The notes under the pieces: generated by a model
Seen by the model: only the letters and a program-made list of their open reading frames with translations
Databases searched by the model: none
Told to the model about the DNA's origin: nothing
Assembly (NCBI GenBank): GCA_005793025.1
Contig: SXQI01000197.1
Location: 1 to 9,877 of the forward strand
Direction: 5' to 3'
Origin: Verrucomicrobiales bacterium
GTDB taxonomy: Bacteria > Verrucomicrobiota > Verrucomicrobiia > Limisphaerales > SXQI01
Length of the DNA stretch: 9,877 nucleotides
Program-made: the position numbers and the translations under genes
In this document: positions 1-6,478 of the stretch, in pieces
How positions within the stretch are numbered: the stretch's first letter is position 1
Layout: each line of letters opens with the position of its first letter

Positions 1-645
1 GATCCAGAGGGTCGATCGACCTGCGTGGTCGATGTCCCGCATTTTACTATCCGGGAGGGACAAGAATTGGCTCTGCGCGGATCAAGTGGTTCAGGCAAAA
101 CGACATTTTTGCATTTAATCTCCGGGATTCTCAGTGCGGATTCGGGTCGCATCACTTTGGACGAGATCGAAATGACGACCCTCTCTAGTTCGGCGCGGGA
201 TCGGCTCCGCGCCACAAAAATTGGCACCATTTTTCAGACGTTCAATTTGCTCCAAGGCTATACCTGTTTGGAGAATGTCCTCTTAGGGATGAGTTTTGGC
301 CCCGGACCTGACCGAGGTCGAGCGCATCGATTGTTGGAGCGGATGGGGTTAACCAGTCGGATGGACTATTACCCACGCCAGCTCTCCGTGGGTCAACAAC
401 AACGAGTGGCAGTAGCTCGGGCGTTAGCAAACCGTCCAAAACTGGTCCTAGCCGATGAACCAACCGGCAACCTAGATGCCGTCCACGCCGCCGCCGCCTT
501 GCGCCTAGTGCGCGAAATATGTCGCGAAGAAAGCACCGCATTGCTGTGGGTAAGCCATGACCCTGCGATGCTCAGTCAGTTCGATGAACGGCTCGATTTC
601 CATCAACTCAACCGAGCCAACGGGGTTCCCACCGCCACGCTATGA
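1..645 (+). CDS. ABC transporter ATP-binding protein, LolD/MacB type (5' end cut by window)
   Basis: This is the nucleotide-binding subunit of an FtsX-type ABC system; it hydrolyses ATP on the cytoplasmic side to drive the permease encoded next. Counting codons from base 1, Walker A (GSSGSGKTT) is at about residues 27-35, the Q-loop (FQTFNLLQ) at 78-85, the signature (LSVGQQQR) at 128-135, Walker B (LVLADEPTGNLD) at 148-159 and the H-loop (VSHD) at 184-187. The frame is open to base 1 and reads DPEGRSTCVVDV before the GTG at 25. Family members carry about 20-30 residues before this point, so the true start is probably upstream and the GTG at 25 is internal. The signature has Val where most members have Gly (LSGGQ). 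The stop overlaps the permease start (ATGA), a sign of translational coupling. The family is certain; the substrate cannot be read from this subunit. Confidence 0.95.
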   Translation, partial: DPEGRSTCVVDVPHFTIREGQELALRGSSGSGKTTFLHLISGILSADSGRITLDEIEMTTLSSSARDRLRATKIGTIFQTFNLLQGYTCLENVLLGMSFGPGPDRGRAHRLLERMGLTSRMDYYPRQLSVGQQQRVAVARALANRPKLVLADEPTGNLDAVHAAAALRLVREICREESTALLWVSHDPAMLSQFDERLDFHQLNRANGVPTATL

Positions 646-1853
646 GCATGCTACAAATTGTTTGGCGGAGTCTGCGGCAGCATGCTTTTTCAACCGCTGT
701 AACGGCGTTTTCCATCGCGTTGGCAGGGGCGTTGTTGCTCTCGGTCTGGATTCTTCAGGATCAAACCCGCCGCACCTTCACCGGAATGGACGCCGGATTC
801 GACGCCGTGCTTGGGGCAAGAGGTTCCAAGCTGCAGCTCGTCTTGAATAGCATCTTCCATCTGGAAGAATCCTCTGGAAACCTGCGAGTTGAAGACTTTT
901 TAGAGATACAAAACCATCCTCACGTGGATCTTGCCGTTCCCCTCGCACTCGGAGACAATCTCAAAGGTTACCGAGTCGTGGGAACTAGCCTCGATTTCTT
1001 CACACGCAGCGAATACCGACCCGGTCTCCGATATAGTTTTCAGGAAGGAGGGCGATTTTTTGATCCCAACAATCGAGAGGCTGTGGTGGGCAGTTTCGTG
1101 GCACAAAAACTCGGGCTAAAACCGGGGGATTCCCTCCATCCTTCACACGGGTTGACCGATACCAAAGGCCACGAACACGAGGATGAATACGTCGTCGTAG
1201 GCATCTTAAAACCGTCGAACACCCCTGCGGATCGCGTGGTATGGATTCCGCTGGAGGGAATCCAATACATGACGGGTCATAGTGACAAAGCTCCGGAAGA
1301 ATTGAGTGCTGTCCTTGTTAGACTCAAAGCAGGGAACGCAACCGCCGGTTTTCTACTCGATCGCACCTACAACAAAGAAGGAACGCGCCTGACATGGGCA
1401 TGGCCCATCGGCAGGATCATGGCGCAATTGTTCGATAAAATCGGATGGTTCGACCGGATCTTGGAACTCATCGCGGGATTAGTCGCCGTCGTGGCAGTAG
1501 CTTCAGTCACAGCCAGCACTTACAATTCGATGAACGAACGACGTCGAGAAATCGCAATCCTCCGCGCACTAGGAGCACGTCGGATCACTATTTTCACTGC
1601 CGTCGTGATGGAAGGACTAGTCATCGCCACCGTGGGGATGCTGGGTGGATTGATCCTATCAGCTGGAATCTTCGCTGTAGTCGGGGAAATCCTTCGCGCC
1701 CAAGTGGGCGTAGTTCTGGAAAACTGGGAAGGACATCCAGTACTGTGGTGGGGACCATTGGTGATGATCAGTTTGGCTGCCCTCGCGGGCACCATTCCCG
1801 CATGGAAAGCGTGCCGTGTGGACGTCGCCCAAAACCTGAGTCCCACCTCCTAA
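642..1853 (+). CDS. ABC transporter permease, FtsX-like (MacB/LolC-type topology)
   Basis: This is a 403-residue inner-membrane permease partnering the upstream ATPase. It has the four-helix FtsX/MacB layout: TM1 at about residues 18-38, a large extracytoplasmic domain at about 40-270, then TM2 at 272-293, TM3 at 318-348 and TM4 at 367-387. After TM2 comes the conserved cytoplasmic coupling segment RREIAILRALGARR (301-314), typical of MacB, LolC and DevC permeases. The extracytoplasmic domain has a histidine cluster (H166, H169, H177, H179, with acidic neighbours), which fits members linked to metal-regulated clusters but proves nothing about substrate. The start ATG overlaps the ATPase stop by 4 bp; a second ATG lies two codons on. 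Such two-gene units usually act on envelope lipids, peptides or proteins rather than as importers. The related family in Vibrio lies in a zinc-regulated operon with a DUF3299 protein; one is encoded at 5794 here. Confidence 0.92.
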   Translation: MSMLQIVWRSLRQHAFSTAVTAFSIALAGALLLSVWILQDQTRRTFTGMDAGFDAVLGARGSKLQLVLNSIFHLEESSGNLRVEDFLEIQNHPHVDLAVPLALGDNLKGYRVVGTSLDFFTRSEYRPGLRYSFQEGGRFFDPNNREAVVGSFVAQKLGLKPGDSLHPSHGLTDTKGHEHEDEYVVVGILKPSNTPADRVVWIPLEGIQYMTGHSDKAPEELSAVLVRLKAGNATAGFLLDRTYNKEGTRLTWAWPIGRIMAQLFDKIGWFDRILELIAGLVAVVAVASVTASTYNSMNERRREIAILRALGARRITIFTAVVMEGLVIATVGMLGGLILSAGIFAVVGEILRAQVGVVLENWEGHPVLWWGPLVMISLAALAGTIPAWKACRVDVAQNLSPTS

Positions 1854-1875
1854 GGCCTCCAAAAGCGTCTTATTC

Positions 1876-1909
1876 GGAAAAAAACGTCCTTTTTTCCTCT
1901 CGAAGGAAA
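1876..1909 (+). terminator. Possible weak hairpins downstream of the permease gene
   Basis: Just after the permease stop, GGAAAAAA (1876-1883) can pair with TTTTTTCC (1890-1897), giving an 8-bp AT-rich stem with a 6-nt loop. Alternatively TTTCCT (1893-1898) can pair with AGGAAA (1904-1909). The two share bases 1893-1897, so only one can form. Neither is a canonical terminator with a GC-rich stem and T-tract. The call is tentative, based on position between two genes that probably have separate transcripts. The rest of the 204-bp gap holds an AT-rich TATATATA run at about 1945-1952 with no convincing -35 at the right spacing. Confidence 0.25.
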
Positions 1910-2043
1910 GAAATGTTGTAAGGATCCGCTCCGACCCCGGTTCTTATATATAGAAGCACGATGTGGTTCAAGGACTCTGGAAAAACGGGCTACATCGCGC
2001 CGAACCGAACAAGAACTATCAACACATCATGACAATTAACCAC

Positions 2044-2050
2044 AGAGGAA
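2044..2050 (+). promoter_or_regulatory. Ribosome binding site of the lectin/LamG gene
   Basis: AGAGGAA lies 7 nt before the ATG at 2058. It is one of the clearer Shine-Dalgarno sequences in the window and fixes the start, which matters because an octanucleotide repeat begins five bases after the first base of that ATG. Confidence 0.65.
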
Positions 2051-2057
2051 CTCAATT

Positions 2058-3437
2058 ATGACCACTCCCGCACTCCCGCACTCCCGCACTCGAGTTAGGC
2101 TTGGCAACCTGACCATTTGTCGAGATGTCTTTGCTCTTTTTATCGCAGCAGGGCTCCTGTTGCTGTTCACGCTGCCCGCCGCTGCGCAAGTTCAACCGGA
2201 AATCCTAGCCGGCCCGATTATCAACCCCGCCAACGGTCACAGTTATTACCTGCTTACGCAGGATTCATGGCCGAATTCTGAGAACCGTGCTGTTGCACTA
2301 GGTGGGCACTTGGTTACAATTAACAATCAGGCGGAGCAGGACTGGATTTATTCCACTTTTGCTGACACTGACCGCAGCCTATGGATCGGCCTGAACGATG
2401 CGATATCCGAGGGGAATTTCCAGTGGGTGAGCGGGCAACCTCTCGATTATACTCACTGGGCTCAGAATGCACCTGACAATTATGGTGGTCTTGATGAAGA
2501 TTTCGTACAAACATTTCCCTCGAAGAACCTTTGGAACACAGGGTTTTGGAATGATTTACCCTTGGGTCCCGAACGCTGTTGGGGTGTTGTGGAGGTTGAG
2601 TCGGAACCAGAGTTCCTGAGGGATGGGTTGGTAGCCTATTACCCGTTTAACGGGAACGCGAATGATGAAACTGGCAATGGAAAAAATGGCCAGATCATTG
2701 GGAATGTCACTCAAGCCGAAGATCGCTTCGGGCGACAATCAAGTGCGTATCAGTTTGCTGGAGTGAATTCGACCATAAATGTAACCCAACCGGTTTTTAA
2801 TATCGGGAAAGCAGGTTACACGATCTCGGGCTGGTTTTGCACTGATGACGTAAATATGGAAAACCAGTCTATTCTGTACTGCGTTCCCGATTCTGGTCTG
2901 TCGTTGATGTACCATTACGGTCCACCCCAAGTCGGTTATTATGCTGGACCTGCCACTGGCAACTGGACCGAACCTTTTAGAAGAGGTGCCAAGACTGACT
3001 ATTCAAACCAAACTTGGTATCATCTGACGCTTACTAAAAACGGGACAGTTTTCACCCTCTACTCGAACGGACAAGTTGATACGCAACAGATCATTTCTGT
3101 CGCATCAGGTTACAACTACGAAGTGGGTTACCGTCTCGGCTCGCACCCGGAGGGGACGCACTTCTTCAAAGGCCGTTTGGACGACTTTCGCATCTACAAT
3201 CGAGCCCTTTCCGAGGAGGAAGTCAAAGGGTTGTATGATTATGAATCCAAACCTGCTTCGGGGACAGCGACTGCCACACCTCAGGTGGTGAATGGTTTTG
3301 TGGTGGGTGCAACGGTTACCTATGGTGGGGTTGATTACATCGAGGCTCCCAACATCACCATTTTCGGTGGTGGAGGTAGTGGGGCCACAGCCACCGCTAC
3401 CATTAGCAAAGGTGCGGTAACGGCGATCACATCCTGA
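2058..3437 (+). CDS. Secreted C-type-lectin / LamG-like protein, N-terminal part of a frameshifted gene
   Basis: This exported protein probably binds carbohydrate outside the cytoplasm. A signal peptide covers residues 1-43: an unusually long basic n-region, a hydrophobic core at about 24-39 and a likely cut after PAAA before Q44. A C-type-lectin-like domain spans about 57-181 (WIGLND at 109-114, YTHWAQNAPDN at 131-141, then WND and GVVEVE). A LamG/concanavalin-A-like domain spans about 189-395 (DGLVAYYPFNGNANDETG at the start, LDDFRIYNRALSEEEVKGLY at the end). From about 402 begins the first of three glycine-rich repeats of roughly 80 residues. That repeat stops early at a TGA (3435-3437), but the same reading continues in another frame from about 3431. 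One C missing near 3430 (ATCAC-ATC for ATCACCATC) explains this. Restoring it gives a 716-residue protein ending at 4207. Sequencing error and genuine inactivation cannot be told apart here. Confidence 0.85.
   Translation: MTTPALPHSRTRVRLGNLTICRDVFALFIAAGLLLLFTLPAAAQVQPEILAGPIINPANGHSYYLLTQDSWPNSENRAVALGGHLVTINNQAEQDWIYSTFADTDRSLWIGLNDAISEGNFQWVSGQPLDYTHWAQNAPDNYGGLDEDFVQTFPSKNLWNTGFWNDLPLGPERCWGVVEVESEPEFLRDGLVAYYPFNGNANDETGNGKNGQIIGNVTQAEDRFGRQSSAYQFAGVNSTINVTQPVFNIGKAGYTISGWFCTDDVNMENQSILYCVPDSGLSLMYHYGPPQVGYYAGPATGNWTEPFRRGAKTDYSNQTWYHLTLTKNGTVFTLYSNGQVDTQQIISVASGYNYEVGYRLGSHPEGTHFFKGRLDDFRIYNRALSEEEVKGLYDYESKPASGTATATPQVVNGFVVGATVTYGGVDYIEAPNITIFGGGGSGATATATISKGAVTAITS
2063..2091 (+). 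repeat. Octanucleotide tandem repeat (CACTCCCG, 3.6 copies) at the 5' end of a coding region
   Basis: CACTCCCG occurs at 2063-2070, 2071-2078 and 2079-2086, followed by a partial CACTC at 2087-2091. It starts right after the ATG at 2058 and encodes the extended n-region of the signal peptide. Gain or loss of one 8-bp unit would shift the reading frame. Confidence 0.9.
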
Positions 3438-3988
3438 ACCCCGGCAGCGGTTATACCAGCATCCCCACGCTTATCATCGCCCCTCCTCCCATTCCTGTTC
3501 GCTTGGCGACCGCCACACTTCAGGTGGTCAACGGCTTTGTTGTGGGTGCAACTCTTACGGACAAGGGTTCTGGTTACACAAACGCCCCCAGCGTCACCAT
3601 TATTGGCGGGGGAGGCAGTGGTGCCACGGCGATCGCCAGCATCAATCAACTCAACGGTGAGGTGACATCAATCACCATTCAGAACACCGGCAGCGGTTAC
3701 ACCGGCCCTACCACTATCACGATTGCGTCCCCTCCATTCCCTCCGCGAACCGCCACAGGAACGAGTTCTCTCGTCAACGGCTTTGTGGTTGCGGCGACAC
3801 TGACGGACGGTGGGTTTGGCTATAAAACACCTCCAGAAGTCCGACTGGTCGGAGGAGGCGGTTCTGGGGCCACTGCCGTTGCCACGGTGCTTGATAACAT
3901 CGTGAACAGCATAAGAATCATCAACCCGGGCATTGGTTACACCTCGTTACCGGAAGTGCGGTTTGGCAATCCTACGCATCCTTTGAGA
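3267..3988 (+). repeat. Three tandem glycine-rich protein-coding repeats (about 240 bp each)
   Basis: The copies run about 3267-3505, 3506-3745 and 3746-3988. Each encodes VNGFVV(G/A)AT, then a GxGY-like turn, GGGGSGAT, a variable strand and GxGYT(S/G)xP. Equivalent points are 239 bp apart between copies 1 and 2, and 246 bp apart between copies 2 and 3. The 239 spacing is not divisible by three and exposes the missing base in copy 1. Similar GSGYT-type repeats are common in bacterial and phage surface proteins, probably as beta-rich spacers. Confidence 0.85.
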
Positions 3989-4207
3989 GCAGGAGTGCGG
4001 CTTACACTGGGGATCGGTAACGCGGCGGGCAAAGTCCGTCTCACCATGGATGTGATGTCGGGGATGAGATACCAACTGGAATCCTCCCCCAACCTCAACA
4101 CATGGACACCCGCCGGAGCAGCCATTGTTGCACCGGAGAAAACCATCAGCCAAGAGTTTGATGTGAATCAAGTGGGGCAGTTTTTTCGCATTAAACAAGC
4201 CCCATAA
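3503..4207 (+). CDS. C-terminal part of the frameshifted lectin/LamG protein (GSGYT repeats plus C-terminal domain)
   Basis: This is the continuation of the gene starting at 2058, one frame away. The matching reading is open from about 3431 (ILNPGSGYTSIP), so the TTG at 3503 is only the first start-like codon and probably not a real start. The fragment holds the second and third glycine-rich repeats, each with a VNGFVV segment, a GGGGSGAT core and a GxGYT turn, at fragment residues of about 2-80 and 82-160. A C-terminal domain of about 70 residues follows (YQLESSPNLNTWTPAGAA at 190-207, then VGQFFRIK). This C-terminal type is frequent on large secreted proteins of Verrucomicrobia-like bacteria; its role is not established to my knowledge. 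The fragment has no signal peptide, so on its own it would stay in the cytoplasm. It makes sense only as part of the joined protein. Confidence 0.75.
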   Translation: MATATLQVVNGFVVGATLTDKGSGYTNAPSVTIIGGGGSGATAIASINQLNGEVTSITIQNTGSGYTGPTTITIASPPFPPRTATGTSSLVNGFVVAATLTDGGFGYKTPPEVRLVGGGGSGATAVATVLDNIVNSIRIINPGIGYTSLPEVRFGNPTHPLRAGVRLTLGIGNAAGKVRLTMDVMSGMRYQLESSPNLNTWTPAGAAIVAPEKTISQEFDVNQVGQFFRIKQAP

Positions 4208-4243
4208 CACCCGTTAGGCCGATTCATATCACCCACCCCACTG

Positions 4244-4292
4244 ATCGAGACTTTGGTCCGAGGACCAAATCACCAACTGCCAAAGTCTCGAT
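4244..4292. repeat. Nested inverted repeats in the convergent intergenic region
   Basis: ATCGAGACTTTGG (4244-4256) is perfectly complementary to CCAAAGTCTCGAT (4280-4292), giving a 13-bp stem with a 23-nt loop. The left arm also takes part in a second perfect inverted repeat, TTTGGTCC (4252-4259) with GGACCAAA (4262-4269). The two folds exclude each other. It lies 37 bp after the stop at 4207. No T-tract follows on either strand, so it is not a standard intrinsic terminator; a bidirectional transcript end or a dispersed palindromic repeat are both possible. Confidence 0.7.
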
Positions 4293-4386
4293 TCGGTGTG
4301 GTTTCGCGGTTTTGCCTAGGTTGTTCCGATGGTTTAGTGCGCCCCGGTCAACGCGGTCGCCAGATCCTGCCTGAAGCGGCGATGAC

Positions 4387-4423
4387 AAAAAGCTTTCACG
4401 CCGTGAAATAATTTATTTCACGG
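4387..4423 (-). terminator. Palindrome with possible terminator for the nuclease gene
   Basis: CCGTGAAATAA (4401-4411) and TTATTTCACGG (4413-4423) form a perfect 11-bp palindrome around one base. TTTCACG at 4394-4400 is a third copy of the arm, so alternative pairing is possible. Read on the - strand, TTTCAC-GGC-GTGAAA followed by GC and five T (4391-4387) resembles a short intrinsic terminator about 60 bp beyond the nuclease stop. The stem is not GC-rich, so termination is plausible but unproven; an operator-like site is the alternative. Confidence 0.5.
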
Positions 4424-4475
4424 AGAAATGAGCAAGTGGAGAGATGGTTCCCCGGGTGGGAAATGATGTCCTCAG

Positions 4476-5606
4476 TTATACACCATCTTGGTGGTCGATC
4501 GCCCCCGATGTGAGCTGATTGTACAGCTCATTGAGTTTACGTTGGAGGACTGCTTTGGAGGGTAATGCGGTCTGGTATTCGGCAACCAAGGTTGGCGACA
4601 GCGTGCGACTCAAGGCGTATTCAACGACTTCTATGTCCTTCGTTGCGCAGAGCAGTACGCCGATAGAGGGGTGTTCGTGTGGTTTCCGGACATCGCGATC
4701 GAGGGCTTCCAGATAAAAGTTCAACTTGCCGAGATCTTCAGGGCGAAATTCCCGAACCTTGAGTTCAAAGGCTACCAGACAAGTTAGCTCACGATGGAAA
4801 AACACTAGATCGATCGCGAAATCCTGATTTCCTACCTGAACAGGATACTCCGACCCAACGAAGCAAAAGTCTCGGCCTAATTCGGTGATGAACCGCCCCA
4901 AGTGCCGCAGGAGTCCTTTATGTAGGTCAGCCTCGGAGTGATCAGCAGTCAGGCCTAGGAATTCTAGTGAATAGACGTCTTTGAACTCCATGGCGGCGGA
5001 TAGGTCTAATTGTCGCACCACTGGTGCGACTTTCTTGGCGGCCTGAAAAGTGCGTAAGATGACCCCGGTTCGGATTTGCCGTTCGAGTTCCCGCTTCGAC
5101 CACTTCTGATGGATCGCTGCGAGGACATAAAATTCACGCACTTCAGAAGTCTTGGCCCGTGCCAAAATATGGAGATGGTGGCTCCATGACAATTGTCGCA
5201 CCACTGGTGCGACTTTCTTCTGCCCTTGGTAAGCTTCGAAAAACTGCCGCATCCGAAAAAGGTTGGCTCGAGTAAAACCTCGCTGACCTGGATACTCCCG
5301 GGCGATTGCGGCCGCCAACTCCTCGACCACGGCGTCGCCCCATTCCGCTTTGGCGATTTTTCGGCTAATGTAGCTTCCCAGATCCCAGTAAAGTCCGACC
5401 AATTCAGCATTAACGGCTTGATAGGCTCGATGGTGGGCGACTGCAATGAGCGACAAAACCTCATCGAATTTCCCCGCTTTGGCTCGCGCTGGTAATCGCG
5501 ATAATTTGGTCTCACGGGGGACTTTCCGCTTGGTGTGCTTGGAGGGTCGTGGAGCAGCCGTTTGCTTCTGCCCTCCGGGCGGCTTGGTGGTGGGGCGTTT
5601 TTTCAT
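4476..5606 (-). CDS. DUF1016/YhcG-type PDDEXK nuclease domain protein
   Basis: This is a 376-residue predicted nuclease. A basic, low-complexity N-terminus (about 1-40) precedes the DUF1016 N-terminal helical domain (about 45-190; LVGLYWDLGSYIS at 69-81, GFTRANLFRMRQFFEAY at 110-126, LSWSHHLHIL at 139-148). The C-terminal PDDEXK nuclease domain (about 205-365) has FKDVYSLEFLGL at 208-219, E253, D266 (FAIDLVFF) and the E281-L-K283 pair, then GKLNFYLEALD and PSIGVLLC. All expected catalytic residues are present, so it is probably active on nucleic acid. Family members occur in accessory regions and near restriction or toxin-like genes; their role is not settled. KKVAPVVRQL occurs twice (130-139, 191-200), encoded by an identical 29-bp DNA repeat. 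It is the only gene on the - strand, convergent to the lectin gene and divergent to the DUF3299 gene. No good Shine-Dalgarno precedes the ATG. Its placement between functionally linked genes suggests acquisition by transfer (inference). Confidence 0.9.
   Translation of the reverse strand: MKKRPTTKPPGGQKQTAAPRPSKHTKRKVPRETKLSRLPARAKAGKFDEVLSLIAVAHHRAYQAVNAELVGLYWDLGSYISRKIAKAEWGDAVVEELAAAIAREYPGQRGFTRANLFRMRQFFEAYQGQKKVAPVVRQLSWSHHLHILARAKTSEVREFYVLAAIHQKWSKRELERQIRTGVILRTFQAAKKVAPVVRQLDLSAAMEFKDVYSLEFLGLTADHSEADLHKGLLRHLGRFITELGRDFCFVGSEYPVQVGNQDFAIDLVFFHRELTCLVAFELKVREFRPEDLGKLNFYLEALDRDVRKPHEHPSIGVLLCATKDIEVVEYALSRTLSPTLVAEYQTALPSKAVLQRKLNELYNQLTSGAIDHQDGV
5008..5036 (-). repeat. 29-bp palindrome-containing direct repeat, copy 1
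   Basis: Identical over 29 bp to 5191-5219. Its core is the palindrome GTCGCACCACTGGTGCGAC (5012-5030; 9-bp arms around one base). On the coding strand it encodes KKVAPVVRQL at nuclease residues 191-200. The two copies are exactly 183 bp (61 codons) apart, so recombination between them would delete 61 residues in frame. Confidence 0.95.
5191..5219 (-). repeat. 29-bp palindrome-containing direct repeat, copy 2
   Basis: This is the second identical copy, with the palindrome at 5195-5213, encoding KKVAPVVRQL at nuclease residues 130-139, directly before the conserved LSWSHH motif. Flanking bases differ from copy 1 on both sides, which sets the repeat edges sharply. Confidence 0.95.
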
Positions 5607-5793
5607 GTTAGCTCAGAGACACCAATTTTGCGACCACATCCGAATGGCATAAACTACCCCACGCGTTTTGCATAGCGATAACGGATTCCAATGATTCTAG
5701 CGAAGGGCCTTTCCTTGAAAACCATCAATTCGCGTCTCCATCAAACACAGGTTCGCGCTGGTGTTGGGTTGGGGCTTGTGTTAAGGGTTTTTC

Positions 5794-6471
5794 ATGCGTC
5801 TGCCGGATTCCATGTCTCGTTTGGTTCGAGTGATTATCGGGTTCAATCTTGCGAGGATTTTGGTTGGGGGTTTGGTTCTTGGGTTTCATCAAGGGGAAGT
5901 GTCTGCGGAGGAGAAATCTGCCCAACCAGCGGGAACCGCAATCCGTGGACAACCGATTCGGCGACCGATCCGAGCGTCTGGGTCAAACACGACGGTTCAG
6001 GCTATTGTGGCAACCAATGCACCCAGTCTCGTGGTTCCCACGGTGCTTTCTTCGAACACGGCGGAGTTTTCGGTGCTGAGTTTTGATCAACTTGCCTCGT
6101 TTCCTTACGAGGTGAGTGATACGACGTTGACTTCGACGAACGCTCCGAATGTTCCCGATCAGATTCCTGCCACGATCAAGGCTTTTCATCGAAAGAGTAT
6201 CGCGCTCCAAGGCTTTATGCTTCCGCTCAAGGTTGAGAAGGGGTTGGTCACGGAGATGCTCATCATGCGCGACCAATCGATGTGTTGTTACGGCAAAGTG
6301 CCCAAAATGAATGAGTGGGTCTCAGTCAAAATGACTCGGGGCGGAGTGAAGCCAGTGATGGATATGCCGGTGACACTTAAGGGGACGCTCGAGGTGGGGG
6401 AGACCCGGGAGAATGGCTATTTGACCGGGATCTATCGCATGGATGGTGTGACGATGGAAGAAACCAAATAA
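5794..6471 (+). CDS. Exported DUF3299 domain protein (ZrgE-like)
   Basis: This 225-residue protein has an N-terminal hydrophobic segment (about 11-32) that acts as signal peptide or membrane anchor, a low-complexity linker rich in Thr, Asn and Pro (about 40-120), and a DUF3299 domain (about 122-223). Visible family marks are IPATIKAFHRKSIALQGFML at 124-142, VTEMLIMRDQ at 152-161, the paired cysteines CC at 164-165, NEWV at 173-176 and a VGETRENGYLTGIYRMDG stretch at 201-218. The pair of Cys could bind metal or form a disulfide. The start at 5794 is supported by AAGGG at 5783-5787; an ATG at 5812 is an alternative. DUF3299 proteins are often encoded with an FtsX-type ABC ATPase/permease pair, as in the zinc-regulated zrg cluster of Vibrio. 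Such a pair lies at 1-1853, now separated by two unrelated genes. The biochemical role is unknown. A symporter gene follows after 34 bp. Confidence 0.85.
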   Translation: MRLPDSMSRLVRVIIGFNLARILVGGLVLGFHQGEVSAEEKSAQPAGTAIRGQPIRRPIRASGSNTTVQAIVATNAPSLVVPTVLSSNTAEFSVLSFDQLASFPYEVSDTTLTSTNAPNVPDQIPATIKAFHRKSIALQGFMLPLKVEKGLVTEMLIMRDQSMCCYGKVPKMNEWVSVKMTRGGVKPVMDMPVTLKGTLEVGETRENGYLTGIYRMDGVTMEETK

Positions 6472-6478
6472 CACACCG

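Noticed and set aside
1445..1921. Long open frame overlapping the 3' half of the permease gene
   Set aside because: It lies wholly in another frame of a well-supported gene; its Arg/Ser-rich composition shows no domain or signal.
1945..1952. TATATATA as a -10 box for the lectin gene
   Set aside because: The nearest -35-like TTGTAA (1916-1921) is over 20 bp away, outside normal spacing; left as an AT-rich stretch only.
4208..4475. Inverted repeats as transposon or insertion-sequence ends
   Set aside because: No transposase and no matching partner repeat or target duplication was found on the far side of the nuclease gene.
5006..5515. Open frames on both strands across the nuclease gene
   Set aside because: They shadow the DUF1016 coding frame, which has clear family motifs throughout.
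5668..5696. Possible promoter TTGCAT - 17 bp - ATGATT before the DUF3299 gene
   Set aside because: The -10 matches the consensus at only two positions; no Zur-like palindrome was seen nearby either.
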